64,000 bases of DNA, from NCBI RefSeq assembly GCF_044759095.2, contig NZ_JBIYSM020000002.1, forward strand, positions 95,120 through 159,119, given 5' to 3'. This document shows, piece by piece, positions 1 through 7,921 of this stretch (position 1 is the first letter of the stretch; the number at the start of each line of letters is the position of its first letter). This DNA comes from JBIYSM02 sp044759095. Its GTDB lineage: Bacteria > Bacillota > Bacilli > Brevibacillales > Brevibacillaceae. Below the pieces are notes generated by a model. That model saw only the letters and a program-made list of their open reading frames with translations. It searched no databases and was not told the DNA's origin. The position numbers were made by a program, and so were the translations under genes.

Positions 1-323
1 ACCTTGATCGGTCCGCTGGTGGCGGATAACTGCCTTTTGCCCAGGAATCGCAGCAGCAGGAATATGCAAACCACGATGACACCCAACGAAAATACTACCT
101 GCAGCAGGTAGCCCCACACGCCAGTCGTATCACTCCCTGGAATTGCGGTCAATGGCACGGTTCCCCCATTGGCAACATTGCTGCCGGAGACCCCGCCGTT
201 CACGATGGCGTCCCAGGCCGATTTTTCTTCGGCAAAAGAGACCGGGGGAAGCGAAGCGAAAAGCAGCAAGATGAGACAGCAGATCCGGACGAGTCGAGCC
301 CCTGCTTTTCGATGCATCATCAT
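1..323 (-). CDS. fliO: Flagellar export apparatus protein FliO, N-terminal part (cut by window edge)
   Basis: Read by hand on the minus strand from an ATG at 323 whose A is shared with the cheY stop codon (TAATG), so the two genes are translationally coupled. Two further ATGs follow at once, so the exact start is uncertain. About 107 residues are visible. They show a basic N-terminus, a hydrophobic signal segment ending near AEE, a short Ser/Gly/Asn-rich periplasmic-type stretch, then a second hydrophobic helix (VFSLGVIVVCIFLLLRF) followed by GKRQL. This two-segment layout and the position just after cheY match FliO/FliZ, the membrane protein that helps assemble the FliPQR export gate. The C-terminal domain lies outside the window. 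The family call rests mainly on layout and synteny. Confidence 0.8.
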   Translation of the reverse strand, partial: MMMHRKAGARLVRICCLILLLFASLPPVSFAEEKSAWDAIVNGGVSGSNVANGGTVPLTAIPGSDTTGVWGYLLQVVFSLGVIVVCIFLLLRFLGKRQLSATSGPIK

Positions 324-685
324 TATCCCAGCGTTTTCTTGATCGCTTCAATGACGCGATCAGCTTGGAACGGCTTGACGATGAAGTCTTTTGCCCCTGC
401 TTGAATGGCATCGATGACCATCGCTTGCTGACCCATCGCGGAGCACATGATGATGCGTGCGTTCGGATCAAACTTTTTAATTTCTTTCAGGGCCGTGATA
501 CCGTCCATCTCCGGCATGGTGATGTCCATGGTTACCAGATCGGGTCCCAACTCCTTGTACTTCTCTACCGCCTGCGCCCCGTCGCTTGCTTCTCCAACCA
601 CGCTGTAGCCGTTTTTCGTCAAAATCTCCTTGATCATCATGCGCATGAACGCTGCATCGTCTACGATTAATACTTTATTGGACAT
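323..685 (-). CDS. cheY: Chemotaxis response regulator CheY
   Basis: A single-domain receiver of 120 residues. The acidic pair D9-D10, phospho-acceptor D54 (in VTMDITMPEMDG), S82 and K104 (in VKPF) are all present, and there is no output domain, as in CheY. Phospho-CheY binds the FliM/FliY switch to change flagellar rotation; in Bacillus it promotes counter-clockwise running. The gene follows fliY in the operon and overlaps fliO by one base. GGAGGAG lies a suitable distance before the ATG. Family identity is secure; the direction of the motor response is taken from Bacillus, not visible here. Confidence 0.97.
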   Translation of the reverse strand: MSNKVLIVDDAAFMRMMIKEILTKNGYSVVGEASDGAQAVEKYKELGPDLVTMDITMPEMDGITALKEIKKFDPNARIIMCSAMGQQAMVIDAIQAGAKDFIVKPFQADRVIEAIKKTLG

Positions 686-706
686 CGTTGGCTCCTCCTC
701 AAGTGA

Positions 707-2029
707 CTACTGTAATTTTTGTACGCGATCCCATTGACTGATAATGTCGGTTACACGCACCCCGAAGTTTTCGTCAATGACGACAACTTCCCCTTTTGCA
801 ATCAATTTGTTGTTCACCAGAATATCGACAGGCTCTCCCGCCAGCTTGTCCAACTGGATGATGGAACCGGCAGACAGCTCAAGAATTTCCTTGATCAGTT
901 TTTTCGTTCGCCCCAGCTCTACGGTTACCTGAAGCGGGATGTCGAGCAGCAAATTGAGATTTTGCTCATCCGGCAGCGCCATGGCACCTCCGCTGAACGG
1001 TGAGAACTGTGCCGGTTTTACATGGGCTCCCGCTGCACCCCCGAAGTGCTGAGGGGCCGGTTGAGGAACCGGTGGCTGCTGATAGTGAGGCGGATACGGA
1101 TACGTTGGATAACCGCCAGGCTGCATGCTGTGCATGGCGTACGGATCATGCTGCATCGGATAGCCCGCTGGTGGCGCATACCCCGCCGGAGGCTGCTGTT
1201 GGTACGCAGGCGGCTGCTGTGGCGCGGTTGGCGGTTGAACCGGCGGAGGCGTTACTGCCGCGGCTGCCGCTACTTCCGGTTCTGCAAACACAGGCTGGCT
1301 CGGCGTGGTCGGTTGACCGGCAGGTTCTGCCTCACTGGTTCCCAACAGCATACTGATCATCTGTTTGGCAAAGGAAATGGGAAGGAGCTGCATGATATTG
1401 GAGTCGATCAATTCGCCCTGTTCGCCCACTTTCAAACGGAAGGATACTTTGACCAGCATCTCAGTCGTCGGTAAGTTTTCTCGGCCCTCCCCTTTGCTCA
1501 GATCCAACACATCAATGCCCGGAGGGGAAATGTTCACGAATTGATTGAAAATCGTGGACATGGAAGTGGCGGCAGACCCCATCATCTGGTTCATCGCTTC
1601 CTGCACGGCGCTGATGTGCAACTCTGACAGTTCGGTCGATTCCGGTTTTCCGGCCCCGCCCATCATCAGGTCGGCAATCACAGCCGCATCCTCCAGACGA
1701 ATGACCAACAGGTTGATCCCTTCAAAACCGTCCGTATATTGCACATGAACAGACACATGCGGAATCGGAAATTCCTTGTCGAGATGATCGCTCTGTACCA
1801 TGGACACGGTTGGCGTCGTGATGTCTACCTTTTGATTCAACAGGGTAGAGAGAGCAGTCGCTGCGCTTCCAAAGGTAATATTGCCTATTTCCCCCAAGGC
1901 GTCTTGTTCAAACGGAGTCAGGAATTCGCCCACATCCGGGCTTCCATTCGCTTCCTCTTCTTCTTCAACCAGGTTATTTGCGCGCAACAGCGCATCAATC
2001 TCATCTTGAGAAAGCATGTCTCTACTCAT
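707..2029 (-). CDS. fliY: Flagellar motor switch phosphatase FliY
   Basis: I start at the ATG at 2029 (MSRDML), preceded by AGGAG; this overlaps the fliM stop by 8 bases. Product is 440 residues. An EIDALL motif at residues 10-15 matches the N-terminal peptide of FliM. A CheC-like domain carries two ExxN phosphatase motifs (E47-N50 and E144-N147), followed by a long Pro/Gln/Tyr-rich linker (about 250-345) and a C-terminal FliN/SpoA domain (about 360-440). FliY builds the C-ring and dephosphorylates CheY-P in Gram-positive motors. The linker is long and low in complexity, otherwise the protein is typical. Confidence 0.96.
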   Translation of the reverse strand: MSRDMLSQDEIDALLRANNLVEEEEEANGSPDVGEFLTPFEQDALGEIGNITFGSAATALSTLLNQKVDITTPTVSMVQSDHLDKEFPIPHVSVHVQYTDGFEGINLLVIRLEDAAVIADLMMGGAGKPESTELSELHISAVQEAMNQMMGSAATSMSTIFNQFVNISPPGIDVLDLSKGEGRENLPTTEMLVKVSFRLKVGEQGELIDSNIMQLLPISFAKQMISMLLGTSEAEPAGQPTTPSQPVFAEPEVAAAAAVTPPPVQPPTAPQQPPAYQQQPPAGYAPPAGYPMQHDPYAMHSMQPGGYPTYPYPPHYQQPPVPQPAPQHFGGAAGAHVKPAQFSPFSGGAMALPDEQNLNLLLDIPLQVTVELGRTKKLIKEILELSAGSIIQLDKLAGEPVDILVNNKLIAKGEVVVIDENFGVRVTDIISQWDRVQKLQ

Positions 2030-3017
2030 AAATCTCCTCTCCTTCCTCGAGGACTTCGTCAATCTGCACAGCGATACGCCCTTTTTGCGTACCAGGCTGA
2101 CCCAGGAACTTGAGACGGTCGCCCACCTTTATTTTCATCTTATGCTCGATCAACTGATCGAGTTGGATCACATCACCCGCCGAAAGCTGCAGGAAGTCGC
2201 CAACCGTAATGGTCGCCGTTCCCAGCTCGGCAATAATCGGCAGTGCCGCCGTTTTCACGCGCTCCTCGACGCGCAGCCGCTCTTCCTCGTCCCTGTTCTT
2301 CTTCTGCTTGGAAAACCAGTACTGGCCGGACAGCTTCGGCATAATCGGCTCCAACACCACATGCGGCAGACACAAATTGATCATCCCGGTCGTTTCGCCG
2401 ATTTTCGTGCTGAACGATATCACCGCCACGATTTCGTTGGGGGAGACGATCTGCATGAACTGCGGATTCATTTCCAGGCCTTCCAGATACGGATCCAGCT
2501 CGATAATTTGCTTCCACGCCTCATGGAACGTATCCAGCGCCTTGCTAAACACTCGTTCCATGACAGTCGTTTCAATTTCCGTCAGTGCTCCCATCTTGTC
2601 AGGAATGGTACCTTGTCCGCCAAGCAGTCGATCCAGCATCGCGTACGCGATATTCGGGTTCACTTCCAACACCATGCGCCCTTCGAGAGGCGGCGCTTCA
2701 AAAATGTTCAAGATCGTCATTTTGGGGATGGAGCGAATAAACTCGTCATACGGTAATTGGTCGACGGAGGCAACCGTAATTTGCACGAAGGTACGAAGCT
2801 GAGCGGAAAAATACGTTGTTAAAAGACGCGCATAGTTTTCGTGAATACGGGTCAAACCGCGGATCTGATCTTTGGAGAAGCGCAGCGCACGTTTGAAGTC
2901 GTATGCTTTCACTCTTCGCTCAGTCTCTTCTTTTTTCAGCTCGTTGGCATCCATCTCTCCCGATGAGAGAGCAGCCAACAACGCATCAATCTCACTTTGT
3001 GAGAGAACCTCGGCCAT
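2022..3017 (-). CDS. fliM: Flagellar motor switch protein FliM
   Basis: 331 residues, the usual family length. The N-terminal LSQSEIDALLAAL segment is the CheY-P binding peptide; a central CheC-like domain and a C-terminal SpoA/FliN-type domain follow (GDVIQLDQLIEHKMKIKVGD near residue 280). FliM sits between FliG and FliY/FliN in the C-ring and couples CheY-P binding to rotor switching. A strong GAGGTGA ribosome site precedes the ATG. Its 3' end overlaps fliY by 8 bases. The same EIDALL peptide occurs in both switch proteins, so CheY-P could dock on each. Confidence 0.97.
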   Translation of the reverse strand: MAEVLSQSEIDALLAALSSGEMDANELKKEETERRVKAYDFKRALRFSKDQIRGLTRIHENYARLLTTYFSAQLRTFVQITVASVDQLPYDEFIRSIPKMTILNIFEAPPLEGRMVLEVNPNIAYAMLDRLLGGQGTIPDKMGALTEIETTVMERVFSKALDTFHEAWKQIIELDPYLEGLEMNPQFMQIVSPNEIVAVISFSTKIGETTGMINLCLPHVVLEPIMPKLSGQYWFSKQKKNRDEEERLRVEERVKTAALPIIAELGTATITVGDFLQLSAGDVIQLDQLIEHKMKIKVGDRLKFLGQPGTQKGRIAVQIDEVLEEGEEIYE

Positions 3018-3057
3018 GTTTCGTCACCTCCCGGCTATGTATATCTGCATCGCGTTG

Positions 3058-3516
3058 TTACTGCAACACGCGTTCTGTCGTGATCACTTGTACGATTTTC
3101 CCTTCCTGCATGAGGGCGCTGGTCTCGTTCATGATTTTGGCTTCCAGCTTGTTGACGCCTTCTGTTCCCTTGATGTCTTCCGGGGAGAGTCCGGCCAACG
3201 TTTTGATGATGATCTGTTTTACCTGCGGAAGCCGCTGTTCCAGCTCTTCTTTTGCTTCCACGCTGTCAGTGGTGATGGTGAAACGAATAATTATGTAGTT
3301 ATTGGTGAGCAAATTGGTGGTAATCTTGTCGGTGTCCAAAGAGTACTCTTGCATTTCTTCCGCTGTCAGAGGCTTTTCCTCTTTCGGTATTTCGTGGGCC
3401 GCGGTTTGTGCCGCCGGTGACAGATACGTCTGCCACAGAACGAAGGAAACCACACCGAGCAGCGAAATTGCGATGATGACAATAAGTGCCATGTTAAACA
3501 GTTTGTTTTGAAACAT
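3058..3516 (-). CDS. fliL: Flagellar basal body-associated protein FliL
   Basis: 152 residues with one N-terminal transmembrane helix (about residues 9-29) and a C-terminal extracytoplasmic domain rich in charged residues, the standard FliL architecture. FliL surrounds the stator units and supports torque under load. GGGAGG precedes the ATG at a good distance. It lies between swrD and fliM, as in Bacillus. Nothing unusual seen. Confidence 0.93.
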   Translation of the reverse strand: MFQNKLFNMALIVIIAISLLGVVSFVLWQTYLSPAAQTAAHEIPKEEKPLTAEEMQEYSLDTDKITTNLLTNNYIIIRFTITTDSVEAKEELEQRLPQVKQIIIKTLAGLSPEDIKGTEGVNKLEAKIMNETSALMQEGKIVQVITTERVLQ

Positions 3517-3529
3517 CGTAGGCCTCCCG

Positions 3530-3751
3530 CTATTCGATAGAATCGTCAGTCAGACGCGGAGTTACGCTTGCCGTGTGGGCGCGTTGATAAAAGGCAGTAA
3601 TCTGCGCAGCTACTTCGTCTGCAGGATCCCTGACAATGTACTTTTTGCCGTTGATCAGGGTAATCACGGTGTCTGGGGTGGATTCCACCGTTTCAATATG
3701 GGTAATGTTGAGATAAAACCTGCCGCCGTTAAAGCGAGTGAGTTTAATCAT
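3530..3751 (-). CDS. swrD: Swarming motility protein SwrD (FlbD family)
   Basis: I use the ATG at 3751 (MIKLTRFNG), which has a clear GAAGGAG site; an in-frame extension upstream to 3811 is not supported. 73 residues. The family hallmark is the MIKLTRxNG start with a conserved LINGKKYIVRD segment near residue 35. In Bacillus subtilis this protein raises stator power and is needed for swarming. It is small and soluble with no membrane segment. Position between flgG and fliL is conserved. Confidence 0.92.
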   Translation of the reverse strand: MIKLTRFNGGRFYLNITHIETVESTPDTVITLINGKKYIVRDPADEVAAQITAFYQRAHTASVTPRLTDDSIE

Positions 3752-3831
3752 GACTGACTCCTTCGAAAATCGAGCGGGATCAGGAAGGGCTTGATGCCCT
3801 TCCATCCACACTCATATCAATTACCTACCCG

Positions 3832-4653
3832 TTATCGTTTCAGGTTAACCAGTTCTTCCAGTACGGTATCGGACGTGGTGATAATCCGGGAGTTCGCCTG
3901 GAATCCGCGCTGTGCCACGATCATTTCCGTAAATTCTTCGGACAGGTCAACGTTGGACATTTCCAGCTGTCCGGAGATGATGTTTACCTGCGCGTCAGTC
4001 GGGGAAAGCGGTGTTGTCGGATCGTCTCCCTGAGCACCTGCGTTACCCGTATACTCGTAGAGGGAATTCCCGACTTTCTTCAAGCCGGCCGGGTTGTTGA
4101 AGGACATGATTCCCACAGTATACGGGGTGTCAAGCGCACCCGTGTCATCCACGGTCGTAATCACACCGTCTTTTCCGATGGAATAAGAGGTAATGCCGTC
4201 GTTGCGGGAAATCTGGATCGCATCACCATCGGTGCTGAGGAGCTTCATCCCTTGTGAATTGACCAGAAATCCCTGTGCATCGCGAGTAAAGTTACCGGCG
4301 CGGGTATAGTAGATCGGGCCGTCATCCGAACCGCGTACCATGAAAAATCCTTCACCCTCAATGGACAAGTCTGTCGGCAGGTTGGTGGTCATCGGGCTGC
4401 CGCTGGAAAACGCCATCTCGATCGAACCCACCGCTGAGCCAAGGCCTACCTGCATCGGGTTAACCCCGCCTTTTCCGCCATCCTCAGACGGTGCAGTCGC
4501 ACCCTGAATGTTTTGGCTGAGGATATCCTGGAACATGACTCTGCTTTTCTTGAAGCCAACCGTGTTAACGTTCGCAATGTTGTTGCCGATTACATCCAGT
4601 TTGGTTTGAAAACCGCGCAGACCGGAAATGCCGGAGTACATGGAACGAAGCAT
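3832..4653 (-). CDS. flgG: Flagellar hook/distal rod protein (FlgE/FlgG family)
   Basis: 273 residues. The N-terminus MLRSMYSGISGLRGFQ plus IGNNIANVNTVGFKKSR is the flagellar rod/hook N-terminal motif, and the C-terminus (NVDLSEEFTEMIVAQRGFQ) is the matching C-terminal helix that pairs with it. The short central domain fits the gene at this locus that is called flgG or flgE in Bacilli. Start supported by GAGGGGAGA. In this cluster it is the hook-type subunit, yet the hook-cap gene flgD is missing beside it. Confidence 0.9.
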   Translation of the reverse strand: MLRSMYSGISGLRGFQTKLDVIGNNIANVNTVGFKKSRVMFQDILSQNIQGATAPSEDGGKGGVNPMQVGLGSAVGSIEMAFSSGSPMTTNLPTDLSIEGEGFFMVRGSDDGPIYYTRAGNFTRDAQGFLVNSQGMKLLSTDGDAIQISRNDGITSYSIGKDGVITTVDDTGALDTPYTVGIMSFNNPAGLKKVGNSLYEYTGNAGAQGDDPTTPLSPTDAQVNIISGQLEMSNVDLSEEFTEMIVAQRGFQANSRIITTSDTVLEELVNLKR

Positions 4654-4762
4654 CTTTATTATCTCCCCTCAAGTTTGGTATCACAGATGATTACCTCAGT
4701 CGGTCGGTAATCCGATTGGGCTTCCTCACAGAGGGCCAGCCCTTTTTTTCTTCTGTAGGTTT
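4654..4762 (-). other. Intergenic leader with hairpins before flgG
   Basis: This 109-base spacer is unusual inside a tightly packed operon. It contains a perfect 7-bp inverted repeat (GATTACC and GGTAATC, ten-base loop) and a GGGCTGGCCC palindrome next to a run of T/A. It may be an mRNA processing or attenuation site between the upstream flagellar operon protein and flgG. Structure is seen in the sequence; function is a guess. Confidence 0.35.
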
Positions 4763-5155
4763 TTAGACAAAAACGGCGCTGTCGATGTTGGTAAAGACAT
4801 TGTCTTTCATGCTCGCTCCGTCCACCGCCGTGATCACCTTGCGATTGACTACGCTGACGACATAGGCGACGTTGTCCATCATGATCAATGATTCCTTGGC
4901 GCCTTTGTTCGCCGCTTTCTGTACAGCTGTTTCCAAGCGAGTCAGGTCCGGTTCCGTCAGTTCAATACCGCGCTCCTGCAAGCGGTGAATCGCATGTTGG
5001 CTAAAGGAGAGCGGTTTTGTATTGTTCACCTGCTGCAGTGAATCTGTAAGCCATTGCTGGAACGGCTTTTGAACGGTTTGGGGACCAGGTGCTTTGGTGA
5101 TGCTATGCGGCTTCGGAGGAAAATAGGTTTGTCCCACGCGAAACGAGTGGTTCAT
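4763..5155 (-). CDS. Flagellar operon protein of the TIGR02530 type (function unknown)
   Basis: 130 residues. The central part, from about residue 50, reads SFSQHAIHRLQERGIEL, the signature of the small flagellar operon protein found next to flgE/flgG in many Firmicutes. A C-terminal region (VAYVVSVVNRKVITAVDG) completes the family. There is no signal peptide or membrane helix, so it is likely cytoplasmic. A very purine-rich site (AGGGGGGGAAG) precedes the ATG. It normally follows flgD; here it follows fliK directly. Molecular role is not established. Confidence 0.85.
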   Translation of the reverse strand: MNHSFRVGQTYFPPKPHSITKAPGPQTVQKPFQQWLTDSLQQVNNTKPLSFSQHAIHRLQERGIELTEPDLTRLETAVQKAANKGAKESLIMMDNVAYVVSVVNRKVITAVDGASMKDNVFTNIDSAVFV

Positions 5156-5178
5156 GACTTCCCCCCCTCTTGGCTCCC

Positions 5179-6516
5179 TTAAGCGGAGTATTCAATTCCT
5201 GCAGCCTTCTTCAAGCGATCCCACATCGCTGCAATGGGCTCCGAACGATCCACGAGCGATTCCAGAGAGAACTCCGTTTGCTCCTCTTGCTGCTTTTGCT
5301 GCCGGCGTCCGCTATCCTGTTGCTGTCGCGATTGTTCGCGCTGTTGCTGGAAGCTGAATTGATGTGTCTGCTGCTGCGTCACTTCCAGTCGATCGACCTG
5401 TAAACCTTGCTGCGTCAACGCTGCGCGCAGCTGCGGCAGCTGGTTGTCCAACAGTTCCTTGCCGTTTGCGGTCTCTGCGGAGAACTGGGCCGTGATCTGT
5501 CCGTTGTGTGAGGTGATTTTCACATCAACTTGTCCCAGTGACTGCGGGTACAAAATCAGCTTTGCTTCGCTCACACCGTTGGCGGTACCGATTTTCATCT
5601 GCTTCACAAACAGTTCACTCACTTTTTGGGCAAACTCATTGCCATGCACGATGTAACCGTTGTTGCTCATAGCCTGCTGTGTCGATCCACTGACTTGCAC
5701 GGTAGACACAGGCACAGTCGGTGTCTGGATAGGCAGCGGCGTACCTTCACTTGCCGTCTGCTTGTCTGACTGACCGGCCATCCTGTTCACCGATTCCACA
5801 GCAGCCGGGACGTTGTTGATGCCGGCTTCGGCCTGATAGCGTGACAGCGCCTGATGAACTCGCAGCGTTTGCACGGATTTCACCGTCTCCATCTTCAATT
5901 GGGACGATGCGAAAGCCATGCTTTGAGGCCAATCTGCTTTTGACACTGACGGCACTGCCGATAGGGAACGTCGGTCCATTGCGAACGTTTTGCCGTCTTC
6001 CTTTGGATGCATGCCAAGTGCCGCAAACAACTCCTGAACCTGCTTCCCTGTATCCTGCCATTTGGGCTGCTTGATGGTGTCTCCCGCTTGTGACAAAGAG
6101 ACAAGCAAATCCATTGCTTTCGTCGCAGCTTCCTTCGACAGGCCCTGCTGAGTGAACGTAGCGATGAGGCGTTGACTGTCCTCCTGGTTCAGGACCGCTG
6201 TACTTGCTTTTTGCAGTTGGGCTAAAGCCTTATCCAGCGAATCCAGCTTCTGTTCTACCTGGGGAGCCAATTCCTGCTGTTGAACGATACCCGAATCAAG
6301 CAGTTGCTGAAGCATGGCCAACAAGTCTTCCAGCTGTTCCACATCTTCGGCGCTAAGGTCGCCGGTTCGTGTGGAGAGTACATCGGCCTGCTGCATGTTT
6401 TGCAAGGCGTTTCCCATTTGCAGGGCGAACAGATTCCCCATTCCGGCGTACTCTTGCGGGATGACGCTTGCCACGTTCGGACTGCCGAGCGTCGCCATCA
6501 TGTTGACTACATTCAT
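5179..6516 (-). CDS. fliK: Flagellar hook-length control protein FliK
   Basis: I start at the ATG at 6516 (MNVVNMM), which has an ideal AAAGGAGGTGA site, rather than the longer open frame that runs into ylxF. 445 residues. The body is Gln/Ser-rich and low in complexity, as expected for the molecular ruler part. The C-terminal hook domain (about 340-410) contains LILYPQSLGQVDVKI and a conserved LxxLxxxLxxxGLxV helix, followed by a Gln/Arg-rich tail. FliK measures the hook and switches FlhB substrate specificity. Next downstream should be flgD, which is not there. Confidence 0.92.
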   Translation of the reverse strand: MNVVNMMATLGSPNVASVIPQEYAGMGNLFALQMGNALQNMQQADVLSTRTGDLSAEDVEQLEDLLAMLQQLLDSGIVQQQELAPQVEQKLDSLDKALAQLQKASTAVLNQEDSQRLIATFTQQGLSKEAATKAMDLLVSLSQAGDTIKQPKWQDTGKQVQELFAALGMHPKEDGKTFAMDRRSLSAVPSVSKADWPQSMAFASSQLKMETVKSVQTLRVHQALSRYQAEAGINNVPAAVESVNRMAGQSDKQTASEGTPLPIQTPTVPVSTVQVSGSTQQAMSNNGYIVHGNEFAQKVSELFVKQMKIGTANGVSEAKLILYPQSLGQVDVKITSHNGQITAQFSAETANGKELLDNQLPQLRAALTQQGLQVDRLEVTQQQTHQFSFQQQREQSRQQQDSGRRQQKQQEEQTEFSLESLVDRSEPIAAMWDRLKKAAGIEYSA

Positions 6517-6571
6517 CTCAATCACCTCCTTTGGTATTTTGTTGCTATAGGAACGACAAGCACAAATATGC

Positions 6572-7465
6572 TTATCGAAGCAACTCGTTGGTGATACGAG
6601 CGGCGACATTTTCTTTCAATGTTGCGTCCTGTTTCGCGATGGCAGAGAGAATTTGCGCTCGCTTGTCATTCGCCATTCCCGCCAGAATGGAAATCACTCT
6701 GCTCTGGCTGGTACCCACCAATTTGCGAAGGATGCTGGCCGCATCTTCTGCGGGCATTTGCGAAAAGGTATTGATCAGCTGGTCCAGACTGGTTGAATCC
6801 TGCCGCGTTTCGCTCAGCGCCTTGGTCAGTACATGGACGCGTTCCTGAAGAGCGGCAATGTCGTCATCCTTGTTGACGACCGTATCCTTCAGCAGGATGG
6901 AAATGTCAGCCGCTTTTTTCGGGTCCATTTTTTCCAGAATGGCTGCCCGCTGTTCCGGCTTCATCTTGGTCAATACCGTGACAGATTCCTGGAGACTCAA
7001 ATTTCCAACGATGGAGGCAGCATTTTTGGCAGACATCGTCGTATACAGCTTGGCCAGATCCTGATACTGCTTTTGCCGCTCTTCCTCCGTCGTCCGCTTG
7101 TCTTCCATCAATTTTTGCAGGTTCTGAATCTGTGCCTGCAAAGCCTGAATGGTTGACTCTTTTTTCGCTGCTTCTTCTTCCAGAGCGGCGATCGTCTGCT
7201 TGTTTTTGGCCTGCTCGCCTTTTAAGGCCGCAACCTGCTTGTCCAGGTCAGGTTCTTTTAAGGCAGCTTCAGGGCCGGGGTCCGGGACGATTTTTTCTAC
7301 GTATGGGATGGTATTGGCCCAATCGAGAACCTTCCCCAGCACATTGACACCCAGCAGGCTCAACAGCACTCCGCCGAGGATGCTGGCAAACAGGGCGGGA
7401 ATCAATATCATATAGAAGAACCATTCCCACCTGCTGTATTCCCTCTCTTCTCGGATATCTTCCAT
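6572..7465 (-). CDS. ylxF: YlxF/MotE-like flagellar protein with MgtE N domain
   Basis: 297 residues. One transmembrane helix (about 17-40) anchors a long coiled coil (about 75-135), and the C-terminal part carries MgtE-N-like helical repeats (EKMDPKKAADISILL and MPAEDAASILRKL). This is the Bacillus YlxF layout, related to the MotE chaperone of rhizobia. It sits between fliJ and fliK as usual. A role in motor assembly is inferred from family and position; it lacks the channel domain of a magnesium transporter. Confidence 0.85.
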   Translation of the reverse strand: MEDIREEREYSRWEWFFYMILIPALFASILGGVLLSLLGVNVLGKVLDWANTIPYVEKIVPDPGPEAALKEPDLDKQVAALKGEQAKNKQTIAALEEEAAKKESTIQALQAQIQNLQKLMEDKRTTEEERQKQYQDLAKLYTTMSAKNAASIVGNLSLQESVTVLTKMKPEQRAAILEKMDPKKAADISILLKDTVVNKDDDIAALQERVHVLTKALSETRQDSTSLDQLINTFSQMPAEDAASILRKLVGTSQSRVISILAGMANDKRAQILSAIAKQDATLKENVAARITNELLR

Positions 7466-7474
7466 ATGTACCTC

Positions 7475-7921
7475 CTAGAGACTTCTGCGAAGATAAAGCT
7501 GGGTGCCGATTTCGTCCAACCATTTTTGCTCGTGGTTCTTTATTGTTTCGACAAAATGTTCCTGCGCTTTTTCCCGCAAGCGTTGCCACAGCTGCGTCTC
7601 CTGCATTTGCTTCGTCAGTCGATGTTTGCACTGTTCCACTTCCTGCTCACAACCGTAAAGCGTTCGCTGTTGGGCGGTAATCGAGCGTTCGACCGATTGA
7701 CGGTAGCGGTTGATTTCAATCAACTCTGCGGCGCTGCATGTCTGTGATTGTACCGCATGCAGCATTTGCGTCACTTCATCGTGAATCTCCGTCAGGCGAT
7801 AAAGTTTGTTCTCCTCTTCGTTGCGCCGTTGAACGGATTTTCCGAAGGCCCATGCCGCCTGTTCCTTTTCTTTCTCTTTCAGATCGAGAACCTTTTGCAG
7901 ATGAAACTGAAAGGTTTTCAC
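7475..7921 (-). CDS. fliJ: Flagellar export chaperone FliJ
   Basis: 148 residues, almost wholly helical and coiled-coil, starting MKTFQFHLQKVLDLKEKEKEQ, which is the FliJ N-terminal pattern. FliJ is the stalk-like partner of the FliH/FliI ATPase and links it to FlhA. The start codon is GTG, and the fliI stop TAG shares its last base with it (TAGTG), so translation is coupled. Confidence 0.93.
   Translation of the reverse strand: MKTFQFHLQKVLDLKEKEKEQAAWAFGKSVQRRNEEENKLYRLTEIHDEVTQMLHAVQSQTCSAAELIEINRYRQSVERSITAQQRTLYGCEQEVEQCKHRLTKQMQETQLWQRLREKAQEHFVETIKNHEQKWLDEIGTQLYLRRSL

Noticed and set aside
130..471. Open frame of 113 codons on the minus strand across the fliO/cheY junction
   Set aside because: It overlaps cheY and fliO in another frame, has no family features and no ribosome site; the fliO frame explains the region better.
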